Positions 10,461 to 23,222 of a DNA stretch of 64,000 bases are shown piece after piece. The stretch is from Acidimicrobiales bacterium (GTDB lineage Bacteria > Actinomycetota > Acidimicrobiia > Acidimicrobiales > Bog-793), in the NCBI GenBank assembly GCA_035533595.1, contig DATLTN010000024.1:65661-129660 (forward strand), in the 5' to 3' direction. The notes under the pieces are model-generated. The model worked only from the letters and a program-made list of their open reading frames with translations. It was not told where the DNA came from and did not search any database. The first letter of the stretch is position 1; the number at the start of each line of letters is the position of its first letter. The translations under genes and the position numbers were made by a program.

Positions 10461-12389
10461 TCAGCTGGAGAGCGTCCAGGTCTCCGGCGTGAGGTTGAGC
10501 AGCGGATTGATCGGCGTGGCGTTGTGGACCTTGCTCGAGATCTCGTAGAGGTCGTAGGCCTGGTTCGGCTGCCACACGAAGGGGAGGTTCTTGGTGATGT
10601 AGTTCTCCCAGTTGGTGAGGTTGGCCGAGGTGAAGTCCGTCGCCTTGATCAGCGCGTCGTTCGCCGGCACGTCGTAGTTCCCGACGTTCGAGCCGGCGCC
10701 GGTCTGGAAGATCTCCTCACCGGTCGGGTAGTAGTCCGGCGCGTAGAGCCAGCCACCCTCCCAGTTCTCGAGCTCCCAGGTGCACGAGGCGGCCCCCGCC
10801 TTGCAGGGGATCGCGTTGCCGATCACGGTGTTGAAGGTGCCGGTGCTGAGGCTCACCTTGATGCCGGCCGACTCCCACGAGGAGACCTCGGCGTTCGCCT
10901 CCTCCTGCGCGATCGGGCCCTGGTTCACGTACTGCTCGGTGAAGGAGAGCTTGGTTCCGACCGGGACGCCGCACTTCGCGGCGACGCTGCAGGTCGAGAC
11001 GCCGCCGGGGACGACCTTCCAGCCGTGGTCCTTCAGCAGCTTCACCGCCTTGCTCGAGGAGAAGGGGTAGGGGTTGCTCTTCTCGTAGCTCGAGGCGAAG
11101 GGGTTCTTCGGGAGGACCGGCACCGGGCCGTAGGTCGGCACGGCGTAGCCCTTGAAGAACTTGTCGATGAACAGCGGCTGGTCGACCAGCATCTGGAAGG
11201 CCTGGCGGAAGTAGAGCTGGCTGAAGATCTTGCCCGCCTGCCCGCCGTCACCGGAGGAGTTGAAGTTGTAGGGGAAGTAGTTGATGCCCCAGACGTAGAC
11301 GGGGTTCATCTGGAAACCCTTCAGCGAGGGCGGGTTGCCCGCCGGCTTGGTCGGGTTCTTCGTCGCCTTGGTCACGTCCTCGGGGGGCAGGTAGCCGTAC
11401 TGCAGCTTGCCGCCGAGCAGGGCGGAGTACTCAGACGACGTGGAGGTGAAGGGCAGCTCGTTGAACTGGCTGATCTTCGCCTTGATCGGCCCGTCGTACT
11501 TCGCGTTGGGCTTGAACGAGGCGGCACCGGTCGAGCTGAACGCGGTGAGGTGCCACGGGCCGTCGACGACCTGCCAGAGCGGGTTCGTCGCGTAGGTGGC
11601 GAGCGAGTTGTTCGCCGCGCTCGGGTTGGCCGGGTCGTAGCCGGACTGGCTCGACAGGAAGGTGTAGACCGCGTCACAGGCCTTCGCGGCGGCGTTGGTC
11701 GGCGCGCCCTTGGCGTCGACGACGAGCGCCGCGTACGTCGAGGTGGCGCAGGCCGCGGAGCCGGCCTTGGCGCTCGTCGAGGTGACGTCCCAGGCGAGCG
11801 GCATCGGCGTGATCTGGCTCAGCTCGTTGTAGGTGAACCAGTAGGGGTTCACCGAGCCGGTGAGGTTGACCACCAGCTTGTACTTCGACGGCGTCGTGAT
11901 CGAGGCGATGTCGTCGGGGATGGTCCCCGGCGCGTACGCCGCCCAGTGCGACTTGTCCGTCTTCAGCATGTTGAAGAAGAACAGCGCGTCCTGCGCGTCG
12001 ACGGCCTCACCGTTGGACCATTTGTAGTTGGTCTTCATGTTGATGGTGACCGTCTTGTTCCCGTTGGAGTACTTCGGCGCGCTCGCGAGCGACAGCGAGG
12101 AGTTGAGCGTCGGCTGCGAGCCGGTGCCGAAGAAGTAGAGCGGGCGGAACATCATGTACTGGAACTGGCTGATGTTCGCGACGCTGAAGTAGTTGATCGG
12201 CATGAACGGGAAGATGAAGTTCGGCGTCCCCTGGGGCTGTTCGGCCCAGTTGACGACGCCCCCCGAGCTCGCTGCCGGCTTCTGCGCCGCCCCCGCTCCA
12301 CACGCGGTGAGCATCAACGCGACACAACCGGTCGCGAGGATCGTCACCCCGGATGAGATGAGCGTGCGGCGCCTCTTGGCACCCACCAT
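10461..12389 (-). CDS. peptide ABC transporter substrate-binding lipoprotein (SBP family 5)
   Basis: 642 residues. The N-terminus has a basic start (KRRR), a hydrophobic core and the lipobox LTAC, so the mature protein is anchored by a lipid-modified cysteine outside the membrane. The body shows family 5 features: NWAEQPQGTPNFIFPF near the start, YKWSNGEAVDAQDALFFFNML (the ..G.P.TA.DV.F segment) and LYFRQAFQMLVDQ with a following FFKGYAVPTYGPV. It captures peptides or related compounds for the two permeases downstream. The ribosome site AAGGAGGAG is very strong. The protein is rich in Ser, Thr and Asn and uses more AAG/AAC codons than its neighbours, as exported proteins often do. Confidence 0.92.
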   Translation of the reverse strand: MVGAKRRRTLISSGVTILATGCVALMLTACGAGAAQKPAASSGGVVNWAEQPQGTPNFIFPFMPINYFSVANISQFQYMMFRPLYFFGTGSQPTLNSSLSLASAPKYSNGNKTVTINMKTNYKWSNGEAVDAQDALFFFNMLKTDKSHWAAYAPGTIPDDIASITTPSKYKLVVNLTGSVNPYWFTYNELSQITPMPLAWDVTSTSAKAGSAACATSTYAALVVDAKGAPTNAAAKACDAVYTFLSSQSGYDPANPSAANNSLATYATNPLWQVVDGPWHLTAFSSTGAASFKPNAKYDGPIKAKISQFNELPFTSTSSEYSALLGGKLQYGYLPPEDVTKATKNPTKPAGNPPSLKGFQMNPVYVWGINYFPYNFNSSGDGGQAGKIFSQLYFRQAFQMLVDQPLFIDKFFKGYAVPTYGPVPVLPKNPFASSYEKSNPYPFSSSKAVKLLKDHGWKVVPGGVSTCSVAAKCGVPVGTKLSFTEQYVNQGPIAQEEANAEVSSWESAGIKVSLSTGTFNTVIGNAIPCKAGAASCTWELENWEGGWLYAPDYYPTGEEIFQTGAGSNVGNYDVPANDALIKATDFTSANLTNWENYITKNLPFVWQPNQAYDLYEISSKVHNATPINPLLNLTPETWTLSS

Positions 12390-12407
12390 TGCTCCTCCTT
12401 GACATAG

Positions 12408-12428
12408 GTCCGCGACGTTCGCGCGGAC
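12408..12428. promoter_or_regulatory. inverted repeat in the binding-protein leader
   Basis: GTCCGCG and CGCGGAC form a seven-pair palindrome with a seven-base spacer, ending about 19 bases before the binding-protein ATG on the minus strand. It could be an operator or a leader hairpin. The rest of the 192-bp gap (12390-12581) shows only the pyrF terminator candidate. Confidence 0.4.
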
Positions 12429-12555
12429 GTTTCAGGGCCCCCGCAACCGGACCCCCACCCTGCCGCTGCGGCCGGTCGGTTGGGTCACGGAACCCCCAGG
12501 CGTGCACTGCTGGGTGGGGATTGTATCTGCGAGCAAGCTGGGCATCGCTGCAACG

Positions 12556-12570
12556 CCCCAGCTAGTGGGG
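12556..12570 (-). terminator. hairpin after pyrF
   Basis: CCCCA and TGGGG pair around a five-base loop 11 bases past the pyrF stop. The stem is short and lacks a T-run. Its place at the end of the pyr operon makes a weak terminator likely. Confidence 0.35.
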
Positions 12571-12581
12571 TCGGGGGTGCC

Positions 12582-13316
12582 TCACCATGTCGCGGCGGTC
12601 GCGAGATGTTCATGGAGCGTCAACGCGGCCGCCACCGGGTCCGGCGCGTGCGTGACCGCCCGCCCGATGACGAGGAGGTCGGCGCCGGCCGCGAGCGCCT
12701 CGGCGGGGGTGGCGGTGCGGGCCTGGTCGTCGAGGGCGGCGCCGGGCGGGCGGGTGCCGGGGACGACGGTGAGGAGGCCGGGCGCCGCGGCGCGCACGGC
12801 GGGGAGGTCGGGCGCGCCGCAGACGAGGCCGCGCAGGCCGGCCGCGGCGGCGAGGGCGGCGCGCGCCGTGAGCAGCTCGGGGGAGGCGGCGGCCTCGCTC
12901 GTGAGGACGGTGACGCCGAGGCCGACCGGCGCCGGCAGGCCGGCGCGCGCGGCACCCGCCGCGAGGCCGGCCGCGGCCGCCGCGCACATCGGCGCCCCCC
13001 CGGCGGTGTGGACGGTGGCGTAGGCGACGCCGAGGGAACCGAGGACCGCGGCGGCGCGCTCGACGGTCGTCGGGATGTCGTGCAGCTTCAGGTCGACAAA
13101 GACCGAGAGGCCGAGCTCGCGCAAAGCCTCGACGGCGGCGGGGCCGGCCGCGCTGTAGAGCTCGAGGCCGACCTTCGCGACGCCGAGGTAGGGGGCGAGC
13201 GCGGCGGCGAGCTCGACGGCGCGCTCGAGGGACTCGACGTCGAGGGCGAGGGCGAGGCGCTCGCGGTGCGGGAAGGCCGGCGGCGGTGGCTTCGCGGCCG
13301 TGGGTTCAGTCGCCAT
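12582..13316 (-). CDS. pyrF: orotidine 5'-phosphate decarboxylase
   Basis: 244 residues; the last step to UMP. The substrate-binding start LALALDVESLERAVELA, the catalytic motif FVDLKLHDIPTTVERAA with its Lys and Asp pair, and the phosphate-binding end LLVIGRAVTHAPDP are all present. The spacing of motifs and the 240-residue length fit the shorter bacterial OMP decarboxylase group rather than the 280-residue mycobacterial type. It overlaps pyrD by 11 bp and closes the pyrimidine operon. In many actinobacteria mihF follows directly; here the peptide transporter intervenes. Confidence 0.93.
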   Translation of the reverse strand: MATEPTAAKPPPPAFPHRERLALALDVESLERAVELAAALAPYLGVAKVGLELYSAAGPAAVEALRELGLSVFVDLKLHDIPTTVERAAAVLGSLGVAYATVHTAGGAPMCAAAAAGLAAGAARAGLPAPVGLGVTVLTSEAAASPELLTARAALAAAAGLRGLVCGAPDLPAVRAAAPGLLTVVPGTRPPGAALDDQARTATPAEALAAGADLLVIGRAVTHAPDPVAAALTLHEHLATAATW

Positions 13317-14213
13317 GGGCCGCTCCGATCAGCTCGTCGATGCTCTCCACCCCAGCGCGGTCGAGGAGCCCCTCGAGCTCGGCGAGGACCCGCGCTGCGG
13401 CGCGCGGCTCGGCGAGGGTCGCGGTGCCCACCTGCACCGCGTTCGCCCCGGCGAGCAGGAACTTCAGCGCGTCGGCGCCGCTCGAGACGCCCCCCACCCC
13501 GATGATCGCCGCCTCCGGGAGGGCGGCGCGCGTGTCATAGACGGCGCGCAGCGCGACCGGGCGGAGTGGCGGCCCGGAGAGGCCGCCCCCGCCCGCCCCG
13601 AGCACGGGGCGGCGGCGCTCGAGGTCGAGGTCGAGGCCGATCAGGGTGTTGGTGAGCGTCACCGCCTCCGCCCCGGCGGAGAGGGCGGCGGCGGCGATCT
13701 CGGTGATGTCGGTGACGTTCGGGGAGAGCTTCGCCCAGCGGGGACGGCGACAGCCCGCGGTGGCGGCCACCACCTCCGCCGTCGCCGAGGGCGAGTGGGC
13801 GAACATCCTCAGCCGGTCCTCGACGTTCGGGCAGGAGACGTTGACCTCGACCGCGACCACGCAGGCCGGCGCCGCGGCGAGGGCCCCGGCGGCCTCGGCG
13901 TAGTCCTCGACGCGTCGCCCCCAGATGCTCGCGACGACCGCCGCGCCGCTCGCCTCGAGGGAGGGCAGCTCCTCCTCCAGCCAGGCGGCGACCCCCGGGC
14001 CCTGCAGCCCGACGCTGTTCAGCATCCCCCCCGGCACCGGCGCGACGCGGGGGGAGGGGTTGCCGTCCCAGGGATAGGGGGCGAGGGACTTCACCACGTG
14101 CGCGCCGAGGGCCGAGAGGTCGAGGTAGTCGCCGAGCTCGGCGCCGTGGCCGGCGGTGCCGGCGGCGGTCATCACCGCGTTCTTCAACAGCAGCGAGCCG
14201 ACCTTGGTCGCCC

Positions 14214-14217
<4 letters not shown>
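13306..14217 (-). CDS. pyrD: dihydroorotate dehydrogenase, class 1 (catalytic Cys)
   Basis: 303 residues, soluble TIM-barrel FMN enzyme oxidising dihydroorotate to orotate. Motifs: [14 protein letters not shown] near the N-terminus, NSVGLQGPG, the catalytic loop [31 protein letters not shown] and the FMN phosphate site [26 protein letters not shown]. The cysteine in SCPN and lack of a membrane helix place it in class 1; sequence style favours 1B. Class 1B enzymes need the Fe-S/FAD subunit PyrK, normally encoded next door, but carB abuts directly (4-bp overlap), so no pyrK is present here. Confidence 0.92.
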
Positions 14218-17593
<3,376 letters not shown>

Positions 17594-17594
<1 letters not shown>

Positions 17595-18706
17595 CAGCGG
17601 GCCCCCGCCTTCGCGTCGTGCCGCTCCATGAGGGCGACGAAGCTCTCGAAGAGGTAGTGCGCGTCGTGCGGCCCGGGGCCCGCCTCGGGGTGGTACTGCA
17701 CCGAGAAGGCCTCTGCGCCGGGGACGGCGATCCCCTCGATCACCCCGTCGTTGAGGCTCACGTGCGTGACCTCCGCGCCCTCGATCGAGCCCTCGGTCAC
17801 CGCGTAGCCGTGGTTCTGGGAGGTGACCTCCACCTGCCCGCTGGAGAGGCGCCGCACCGGGTGGTTGGCGCCGTGGTGGCCGAAGGGGAGCTTGAAGGTC
17901 TCGGCCCCGAGGGCCGACGCGAGCAGCTGGTGGCCGAGGCAGATCCCGAAGATGGGGACCTCGCCGAGGAGCTTCTTGAGCTCGTCCGTGAGGTGGCCGA
18001 GCGCGGCGGGGTCGCCGGGGCCGTTGGAGAGGAAGACCCCGTCGGGGCAGCGGGCGAGCACCTCGGCCGCGGGCGTCGTCGCCGGCACCACTTCGACGGT
18101 CGCGAGCGCGCCGAGGTGCTGCAGGATCGTCGACTTGATGCCGTAGTCGTAGGCGACGACCGAGAAGCGCCCCCCGCCCGAGCGGTAGGCGCGCTCGGTG
18201 GTGACCTCGGCGACGAGGTCCCGCCCCGCCGTCCCCGGCTCGCGCTGCGCGAGCGCGAGCAGCTCGGCCTCGGGGAGGATGCCGAAGGCGCCGGGCATCG
18301 ACCCCGCCTCGCGGACGTGGCGGGTGAGGCGCCGGGTGTCGACCCCGGTGAGGCCGCCGACGCCCGCCGCGCTGAGCAGCTGCTCGAGGCCCCCCTCGCT
18401 CCGCCAGCTGCTCGGGGTCTCCACGAGGTCGCGGACGATCACGCCCCTGCAGAAGGGGCGGCGCGACTCCGTGTCGAGGTGCGTCACCCCGTAGCTCCCG
18501 ATGTGCGGGTAGGTGAAGCAGAGCACCTGCCCGGCGTAGGAGGGGTCGGTGATGATCTCCTGGTAGCCCGACATCGAGGTGTTGAAGACGACCTCGCCGG
18601 AGAAGGCGTTGGCGCCGCCGTCGGCGAGCGCGCCGATCGCCTCCCCCTCGAAGGTCGTGCCGTCGGCGAGGACGAGCAGCCCCTCGGGGCGGTCGAGGCG
18701 GCTCAT
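17594..18706 (-). CDS. carA: carbamoyl-phosphate synthase small (glutaminase) subunit
   Basis: 370 residues. The N-terminal CPSase_sm domain ([24 protein letters not shown]) is followed by a class I glutamine amidotransferase domain with the nucleophile elbow [15 protein letters not shown] and the histidine-glutamate partner [11 protein letters not shown]. It supplies ammonia from glutamine to CarB through the tunnel. The start overlaps the pyrC stop by 4 bp. Confidence 0.97.
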
Positions 18707-20037
18707 CGGGTCGCCGCCCCGGCGAGGACGACCACCTCGCCCCCCAAGAGCTGGTGGCGCACGCGCCCGGTGAGCTCGCGCCCGCCGAAGGGGGTGTTGC
18801 GGCTGCGCGAGGCGCTCTGCTCGGGGACGACCGTCCAGCGCTGTGCGGGGTCGAAGACGACGACGTGCGCCGGGCTGCCGGGGGTGAGCGGCCCGCCGAA
18901 GCCGGCGTCGCGCAGGCGGGCGATCTCGGCCGGCTGCCAGCTGAGAAGGGCGAAGAGGTCGGCGAGGGTGAGCGCCTCCTCGCCCGCTTCGGCGACGAGG
19001 ACGCTGTGCGCGACCGCGAGCGCCGTCTCGAGGCCCGTCATCCCCGGCGGCGCGAGGTCGAAGGGCTCCTCCTTGCGCTCGGCGGGATGGGGGGCGTGGT
19101 CGGTCGCGATCGCGTCGATCACCCCCGAGCGCAGCCCTGCCCGCACCGCCTCGGTGTCGGGGGCGGTGCGCAGCGGAGGGTTGACCTTGAAGCGGGCGTC
19201 GTAGCTCGAGACCAGCTCGTCGGTGAGGGTGAGGTGGTGCGGGGTCGCCTCGGCCGTGACCGGGAGGCCCTCGGACTTGGCGGCGGCGACGAGCGCGACC
19301 GAGCCGGCCGTCGAGAGGTGGAGGAAGTGCATCGGCGCGCCCGTCACCCGCACGAGGGCGAGGTCGCGGGCGAGCATCTGCTCCTCGGCGAGCGCGGGTT
19401 GACCGGGGATCCCGAGGCGCGCCGAGACGGCGCCCTCGTGCATGTGCCCCCCGGCCGCGAGCGAGGAGTCCTCGCAGTGCTCGGCGAGCACGACCCCGAG
19501 GTCGCTCGCGTACTCGAGGGCGCGGCGCATGAGGCCGTTGTCCTGGACGCCGCTCCCGTCGTCGGTGAAGAGCACCACCCCGAGCGCGGCCATCTCGCCG
19601 ATCGCCGCCAGGCGCTCGCCGCGGCGCCCCTCGGTGATCGCCCCCGCGACCGCGACGTGGCAGAGCGCCTCCTTGGCGAGGCCGCGCACGTCGCGCACGA
19701 TCGCCGCGCAGTCGATCGTCGGCTCGGTGTTCGGCATCGCGACGACCGCCGCGTAGCCGCCGAGGGCCGCCGCCCGGCTCCCGCTCTCGACCGTCTCGGC
19801 ACGCTCGCCCCCCGGCTCGCGGAGGTGGGTGTGCAGGTCCACGAGGCCGGGTGCGACGACCGCGCCACCGCAGTCGACCTCGACGGTGCCGCCCGGCAGC
19901 TCGAGGCGCTCCCCGACCGCGGCGATCGCTCCGTCGACGACGAGGAGGTCGGCGCGCCGCTCCCCGTGCTCGTCGACGACCCGCCCGCCGCGCAGCGCGA
20001 CCGCCGCGCCGCCCGGGAGTCCCGGTGCCTCAGCCAC
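18703..20037 (-). CDS. pyrC: dihydroorotase (type I)
   Basis: 444 residues, zinc amidohydrolase closing carbamoyl aspartate to dihydroorotate. Motifs: [12 protein letters not shown] (metal-binding histidines), [36 protein letters not shown] and [12 protein letters not shown] with the catalytic aspartate. The domain order, a small beta domain then the barrel, fits the long type I enzymes that often pair with aspartate transcarbamoylase. It overlaps pyrB by 8 bp. Confidence 0.96.
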   Translation of the reverse strand: MAEAPGLPGGAAVALRGGRVVDEHGERRADLLVVDGAIAAVGERLELPGGTVEVDCGGAVVAPGLVDLHTHLREPGGERAETVESGSRAAALGGYAAVVAMPNTEPTIDCAAIVRDVRGLAKEALCHVAVAGAITEGRRGERLAAIGEMAALGVVLFTDDGSGVQDNGLMRRALEYASDLGVVLAEHCEDSSLAAGGHMHEGAVSARLGIPGQPALAEEQMLARDLALVRVTGAPMHFLHLSTAGSVALVAAAKSEGLPVTAEATPHHLTLTDELVSSYDARFKVNPPLRTAPDTEAVRAGLRSGVIDAIATDHAPHPAERKEEPFDLAPPGMTGLETALAVAHSVLVAEAGEEALTLADLFALLSWQPAEIARLRDAGFGGPLTPGSPAHVVVFDPAQRWTVVPEQSASRSRNTPFGGRELTGRVRHQLLGGEVVVLAGAATR

Positions 20038-21019
20038 GCAGTGCCCCTTCCTCGATCGTGATCCCGGGGACGTCGATCGCCTGGTCGCCGGGGACCTCGG
20101 CGAGCAGCGAGAAGAGCACCGCCATGCGCACGGCGACGCCGTTGCGCACCTGGGCGGTGATGAGCGAGTTCGGGGCGTCGGCGACCTCGGGGTCGATCTC
20201 GATGCCGCGGTTCATCGGGCCGGGGTGCATCACGACCGCCCCCTCGGAGAGGCGCGCCGCCCGCTCGACGGTGAGGCCGAAGCGGTCGTGGTACTCGGCG
20301 AGGGAGGGCAGGAGCTCGCCCTCCATCCGCTCGCTCTGCAGCCGCAGCAGGTAGCAGACGTCGAGCTCACCGAGCAGACCGTCGAGGTCCGTCGTCACCT
20401 CGACCGGCCAGCCCTCGAGCGAGGGGGGCAGCAGGGTGCGCGGCGCGACGAGCACCACCCTGGCGCCGAGGGCGGTCATCGCCGCGACGTTCGAGCGGCA
20501 GACGCGCGAGTGGCGGGCGTCGCCGACGATCGCGACCCGCAGCCCGGCGAGGTCCGCGTCACTGGCGAGGCCGAGGGCGTGGCGGATCGTGTAGCAGTCG
20601 AGGAGGGCCTGCGTGGGGTGCTCGTGCTGGCCGTCGCCGGCGTTCACCACCGCCGCCTCGACCCAGTTGGCGACGAGGGCGGGGGCGCCCGAGGAGGAAT
20701 GGCGGACGACCATCGCGTCGACGCCCATCGCGTCGAGGGTCTCGACGGTGTCGCGCAGCGACTCGCCCTTCTGCAGCGACGAGCCCTGGGCGCTGAAGCT
20801 CATCGTCGAGGCCGAGAGGCGCCGCGCCGCGGTCTCAAAGGACAGGCGGGTGCGCGTCGAGGCCTCGAAGAACAGGGTCGCGACGGTCTTGCCGCGCAGC
20901 GCCGGGACCATCGGGATCGGGCGGGAGGAGACCTCGGTGAAGGCCTCGGCGTCGTGCAGGATGCGGAGGATCCCCTCGCGTCCGAGGTCGCCGATCTCGA
21001 GCAGGTTGGTCGACCCCAT
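20030..21019 (-). CDS. pyrB: aspartate carbamoyltransferase catalytic subunit
   Basis: 329 residues. The carbamoyl-phosphate motif FFEASTRTRLSFE is intact, with QGSSLQKGESLRDT contributing the neighbouring-subunit loop, HPGPMNRGIEID near the C-terminus and HPTQALLD in the centre. It joins carbamoyl phosphate and aspartate. No pyrI regulatory subunit lies nearby. The ATG overlaps the pyrR stop as TGATG, so translation of pyrB should follow pyrR and share its control. Confidence 0.96.
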   Translation of the reverse strand: MGSTNLLEIGDLGREGILRILHDAEAFTEVSSRPIPMVPALRGKTVATLFFEASTRTRLSFETAARRLSASTMSFSAQGSSLQKGESLRDTVETLDAMGVDAMVVRHSSSGAPALVANWVEAAVVNAGDGQHEHPTQALLDCYTIRHALGLASDADLAGLRVAIVGDARHSRVCRSNVAAMTALGARVVLVAPRTLLPPSLEGWPVEVTTDLDGLLGELDVCYLLRLQSERMEGELLPSLAEYHDRFGLTVERAARLSEGAVVMHPGPMNRGIEIDPEVADAPNSLITAQVRNGVAVRMAVLFSLLAEVPGDQAIDVPGITIEEGALRG

Positions 21020-21588
21020 CACTCGCCCTCCACCATCTCGCCGATCGCCACGCCCGCCTCGGAGACGTCCACGACCTCGTCCATGCGGGTCGGGAGGTTC
21101 TTCCCGACGTAGTCCGGGCGGATCGGGAGCTCCCGGTGCCCGCGGTCGACCATCACCGCCAGCTGGGTGGCCCGCGCCCGCCCGTGGTCGCGCAGCGCGT
21201 CGAGGGCAGCGCGCACCGTGCGCCCGGTGAAGAGCACGTCGTCGACGAGGACCACCACCTTGTCGGTGAGGTCGCCGCCGATGTCGGTCGCCTCGGCGTG
21301 CACCGGGCGCAGACCGATGTCGTCGCGGTAGAAGGCGACGTCGAGGGTGCCGAGGGGGACGGTCGTCTCGCCGATCTCGGAGAGCTGGGCGACGAGCTTC
21401 TCCGCGAGGGGGACACCACCGGTCTGCAGTCCGATGACGACGAGGTCCTCGGTACCGTGGTTGCGCTCGAGGATCTCGTGCGCGATGCGGACGAGGGCGC
21501 GGCGCACGTCGTCGGGTCCCATCACGAGGGAACGCGCCGCGAAGACCTTCCCGGTTGGGCGCGCCAACCGTCGCTCGCGCTCTGCCAC
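21019..21588 (-). CDS. pyrR: PyrR, pyrimidine operon RNA-binding regulator / uracil phosphoribosyltransferase
   Basis: 189 residues from the chosen GTG (a GTG six bases earlier, at 21594, is the alternative). The PRPP loop VVVLVDDVLFTGRTVRAAL is the PRTase signature, and the YRDDIGLRP segment and MVDRGHRELPIRPDYVGKNLPT match PyrR specifically rather than Upp. I prefer 21588 because GAGGAG then sits seven bases upstream. With UMP or UTP bound, PyrR binds a conserved hairpin in pyr leaders and lowers expression; such a hairpin lies at 21606-21625. It is the first gene of the operon. Confidence 0.94.
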   Translation of the reverse strand: MAERERRLARPTGKVFAARSLVMGPDDVRRALVRIAHEILERNHGTEDLVVIGLQTGGVPLAEKLVAQLSEIGETTVPLGTLDVAFYRDDIGLRPVHAEATDIGGDLTDKVVVLVDDVLFTGRTVRAALDALRDHGRARATQLAVMVDRGHRELPIRPDYVGKNLPTRMDEVVDVSEAGVAIGEMVEGE

Positions 21589-21605
21589 GTCCACTCCTCG
21601 TCCGT

Positions 21606-21625
21606 ACGGGCCTCACGGGACCCGT
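21606..21625 (-). promoter_or_regulatory. PyrR-binding hairpin in the pyr leader
   Basis: On the minus strand the 20 bases form a five-pair stem (ACGGG/CCCGU) enclosing UCCCGUGAGG. This agrees with the PyrR consensus UCCNGNGAGG reported for Bacillus leaders. The hairpin ends 7 bases before the GAGGAG ribosome site of pyrR and no terminator follows, which suggests translational repression as described in mycobacteria rather than attenuation. Match to consensus is direct; mechanism is inferred. Confidence 0.75.
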
Positions 21626-21640
21626 TTCACGTCCGCCCCA

Positions 21641-21646
21641 ATGGTA
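21641..21646 (-). promoter_or_regulatory. -10 box of the pyr operon
   Basis: TACCAT on the minus strand fits TANNNT. A start seven bases later would give a leader of about 45 bases that contains the whole PyrR hairpin and the ribosome site. A -35 box is not obvious. Confidence 0.45.
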
Positions 21647-21687
21647 ACGGAGCAGCCGTCGGCGCGCGTCCTCCCGGGGAGGCGCCG

Positions 21688-22782
21688 CTACCGCAGCTCG
21701 AGCTCGTCCGCGGCGTAGGTGACGCCGAGCGGCGCGAGCAGCACCGAGCGGCGGCCCTCCTCGACCTCACCGGCGACGAGGGCCCGCAGGCCGAGGGCGG
21801 TCGCCTGAGCACAGGTCGCCGCGCCTTCGCCGGCGGCGACGAACAGCGCGTAGCCCGCGCCCATGTTGAGGGTGCCGTAGGCCTCGCGGTCGTCGAGGCC
21901 GGCGGCGCCGGCGAGGAAGGTGAGCACTTCGGGCACCTCGGGCAGCTCGTCGACGCGGTAGCGGAGCTCGCGGTCGGCGCGCATCAGCTTGCGCAGGCCG
22001 TGGCCGGTGATGTTGCTCGCGTAGTGAAGGCGCCCCTCGCTGCGCAGCAGCGCCTCGACGAGCGGTGCATAGATGACGCTCTCGTCGAGGACGGCCTCGC
22101 CGAAAAGGCGCCCCGAGGGGAGGGGCGCGAGCAGGCCGCCGTCGAGCCGCTCCGCGACGCTGCGCACCAGCGACGCCCCGTTCTGGTGGAGCCCCGAGGA
22201 AGCGACGAGGACGATCTCGTCCCCGACCTCGAGGCGCGGCGCGGCGAGCGGCTCGGCGCCGGGGGGGACGATGCCGATCGCGGCGGCGGCGAGGTCGATC
22301 GCCTGCGGGCTGACGATCCCGGAGAGGGTCGGCGACTCGCCCCCACCCCAGCTCGCCCCGGCCGCGGCGCAGCCGCGCGCGAAGCCCTCGACGAGCGAGC
22401 GGTGTCGGCTGCCGCCGTAGAAATCGGCGGCGCCGGTCGCGAAGTAGGCGTTCACGACGACCGGCAGCGCGCCGACGCAGCAGCAGTCGTTGACCGCCGC
22501 GGCCACGGTGTCGAAGCCGATCGCCGAGTAGTGGTCGGCGCCGGTCGCCTCCTCCAGCGCCGCGGCGATGAGCGACTTCGTCCCGAGGCACTCGAGGACG
22601 AAGCCGAGGCGCAGCGAGCCGACCTCGACGAGCGCCGCGGGCTCCCCGAAGAAGCCCGCGTCGAGGCGGGCGCCGCGCGCCGCGCCGAGCTCGGCCGTCG
22701 CGCGCGCCGCGGTGAGCGCGAAGCGCTTGGCCGCGTCGAGGGTCTCGTAGTCGACCCCCGAGGCGGCGTAGGCCTCGCTCAC
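21688..22782 (-). CDS. purM: PurM-like AIR synthase (phosphoribosylformylglycinamidine cyclo-ligase), divergent form
   Basis: 364 residues. PurM landmarks are present: AASGVDYETLDAAKRFA at the start, VLECLGTKSLIA, ADHYSAIGFDTVAAAVNDCCCVGA, a GGGESPTLSGIV loop in place of GGETAEMPG, SSGLHQNGASLVR, and LNMGAGYALFVAAG. The usual ITGGG motif reads ITGHGLRKLMRA, a form I associate with the purM branch seen outside Proteobacteria and typical actinobacteria. It makes aminoimidazole ribotide in purine synthesis. It overlaps nusB by 4 bp and lies 99 bp before pyrR. Identity as the purine enzyme is probable, not proved. Confidence 0.78.
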   Translation of the reverse strand: MSEAYAASGVDYETLDAAKRFALTAARATAELGAARGARLDAGFFGEPAALVEVGSLRLGFVLECLGTKSLIAAALEEATGADHYSAIGFDTVAAAVNDCCCVGALPVVVNAYFATGAADFYGGSRHRSLVEGFARGCAAAGASWGGGESPTLSGIVSPQAIDLAAAAIGIVPPGAEPLAAPRLEVGDEIVLVASSGLHQNGASLVRSVAERLDGGLLAPLPSGRLFGEAVLDESVIYAPLVEALLRSEGRLHYASNITGHGLRKLMRADRELRYRVDELPEVPEVLTFLAGAAGLDDREAYGTLNMGAGYALFVAAGEGAATCAQATALGLRALVAGEVEEGRRSVLLAPLGVTYAADELELR

Positions 22783-23222
22783 GAGGCGGCCTTGGTGGGG
22801 CGGACCTCGCTGGCGACGGCCGACAGCACCCCGTTCACGAAGCGGCTCGACTCCTCGGTCGAGTACTGCTTGGCGAGCTCCACGGCCTCGTCGATGACGA
22901 CCGCCACGGGCACCTCCGCCTGGTCGAGGAGCTCGTAGATCGAGAGGCGCAGCAGCTGGCGGTCGACGGCGGGGAGGCGGTCGAGGCCCCAGTCGCGCGC
23001 GAAGCGCGAGATGAGCCCGTCGATCTCGGGGAGGCGACCGGAGACCCCGCTAACGAGCGCCGCGGCGAAGTGCTCGGGGGCGACGGGGAGCTCCTTCAGG
23101 AGCTCGGCAGGGGTGATGGCCTTCGCCTCCGCCTCGTAGAGCAGCCCGAGGGCCCGCTCGCGAGAGCGCCGCCGCGCGCCGACAGCCGCAGGGGGAGGAT
23201 CAGGCGCGGGTGAGGTACTCAC
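22779..23222 (-). CDS. nusB: transcription antitermination factor NusB
   Basis: 147 residues from the GTG at 23222; a longer frame to 23252 would overlap efp by 53 bp. The all-helical NusB fold is visible: RRRSRERALGLLYEAE (the Arg-rich boxA-binding helix), LPAVDRQLLRLSIYELL, and VIDEAVELAKQYSTEESSRFVNGVL. It forms a dimer with NusE (S10) on boxA RNA during rRNA transcription. The order pepQ-efp-nusB is a standard actinobacterial arrangement. Confidence 0.93.
   Translation of the reverse strand: MSTSPAPDPPPAAVGARRRSRERALGLLYEAEAKAITPAELLKELPVAPEHFAAALVSGVSGRLPEIDGLISRFARDWGLDRLPAVDRQLLRLSIYELLDQAEVPVAVVIDEAVELAKQYSTEESSRFVNGVLSAVASEVRPTKAAS

Noticed and set aside
10524-12356. A 610-codon plus-strand frame opposite the binding-protein gene
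   Set aside because: The minus frame encodes a clean lipoprotein with family motifs; the plus frame is Val/Arg/Gly/Glu repeats from third-position GC bias.
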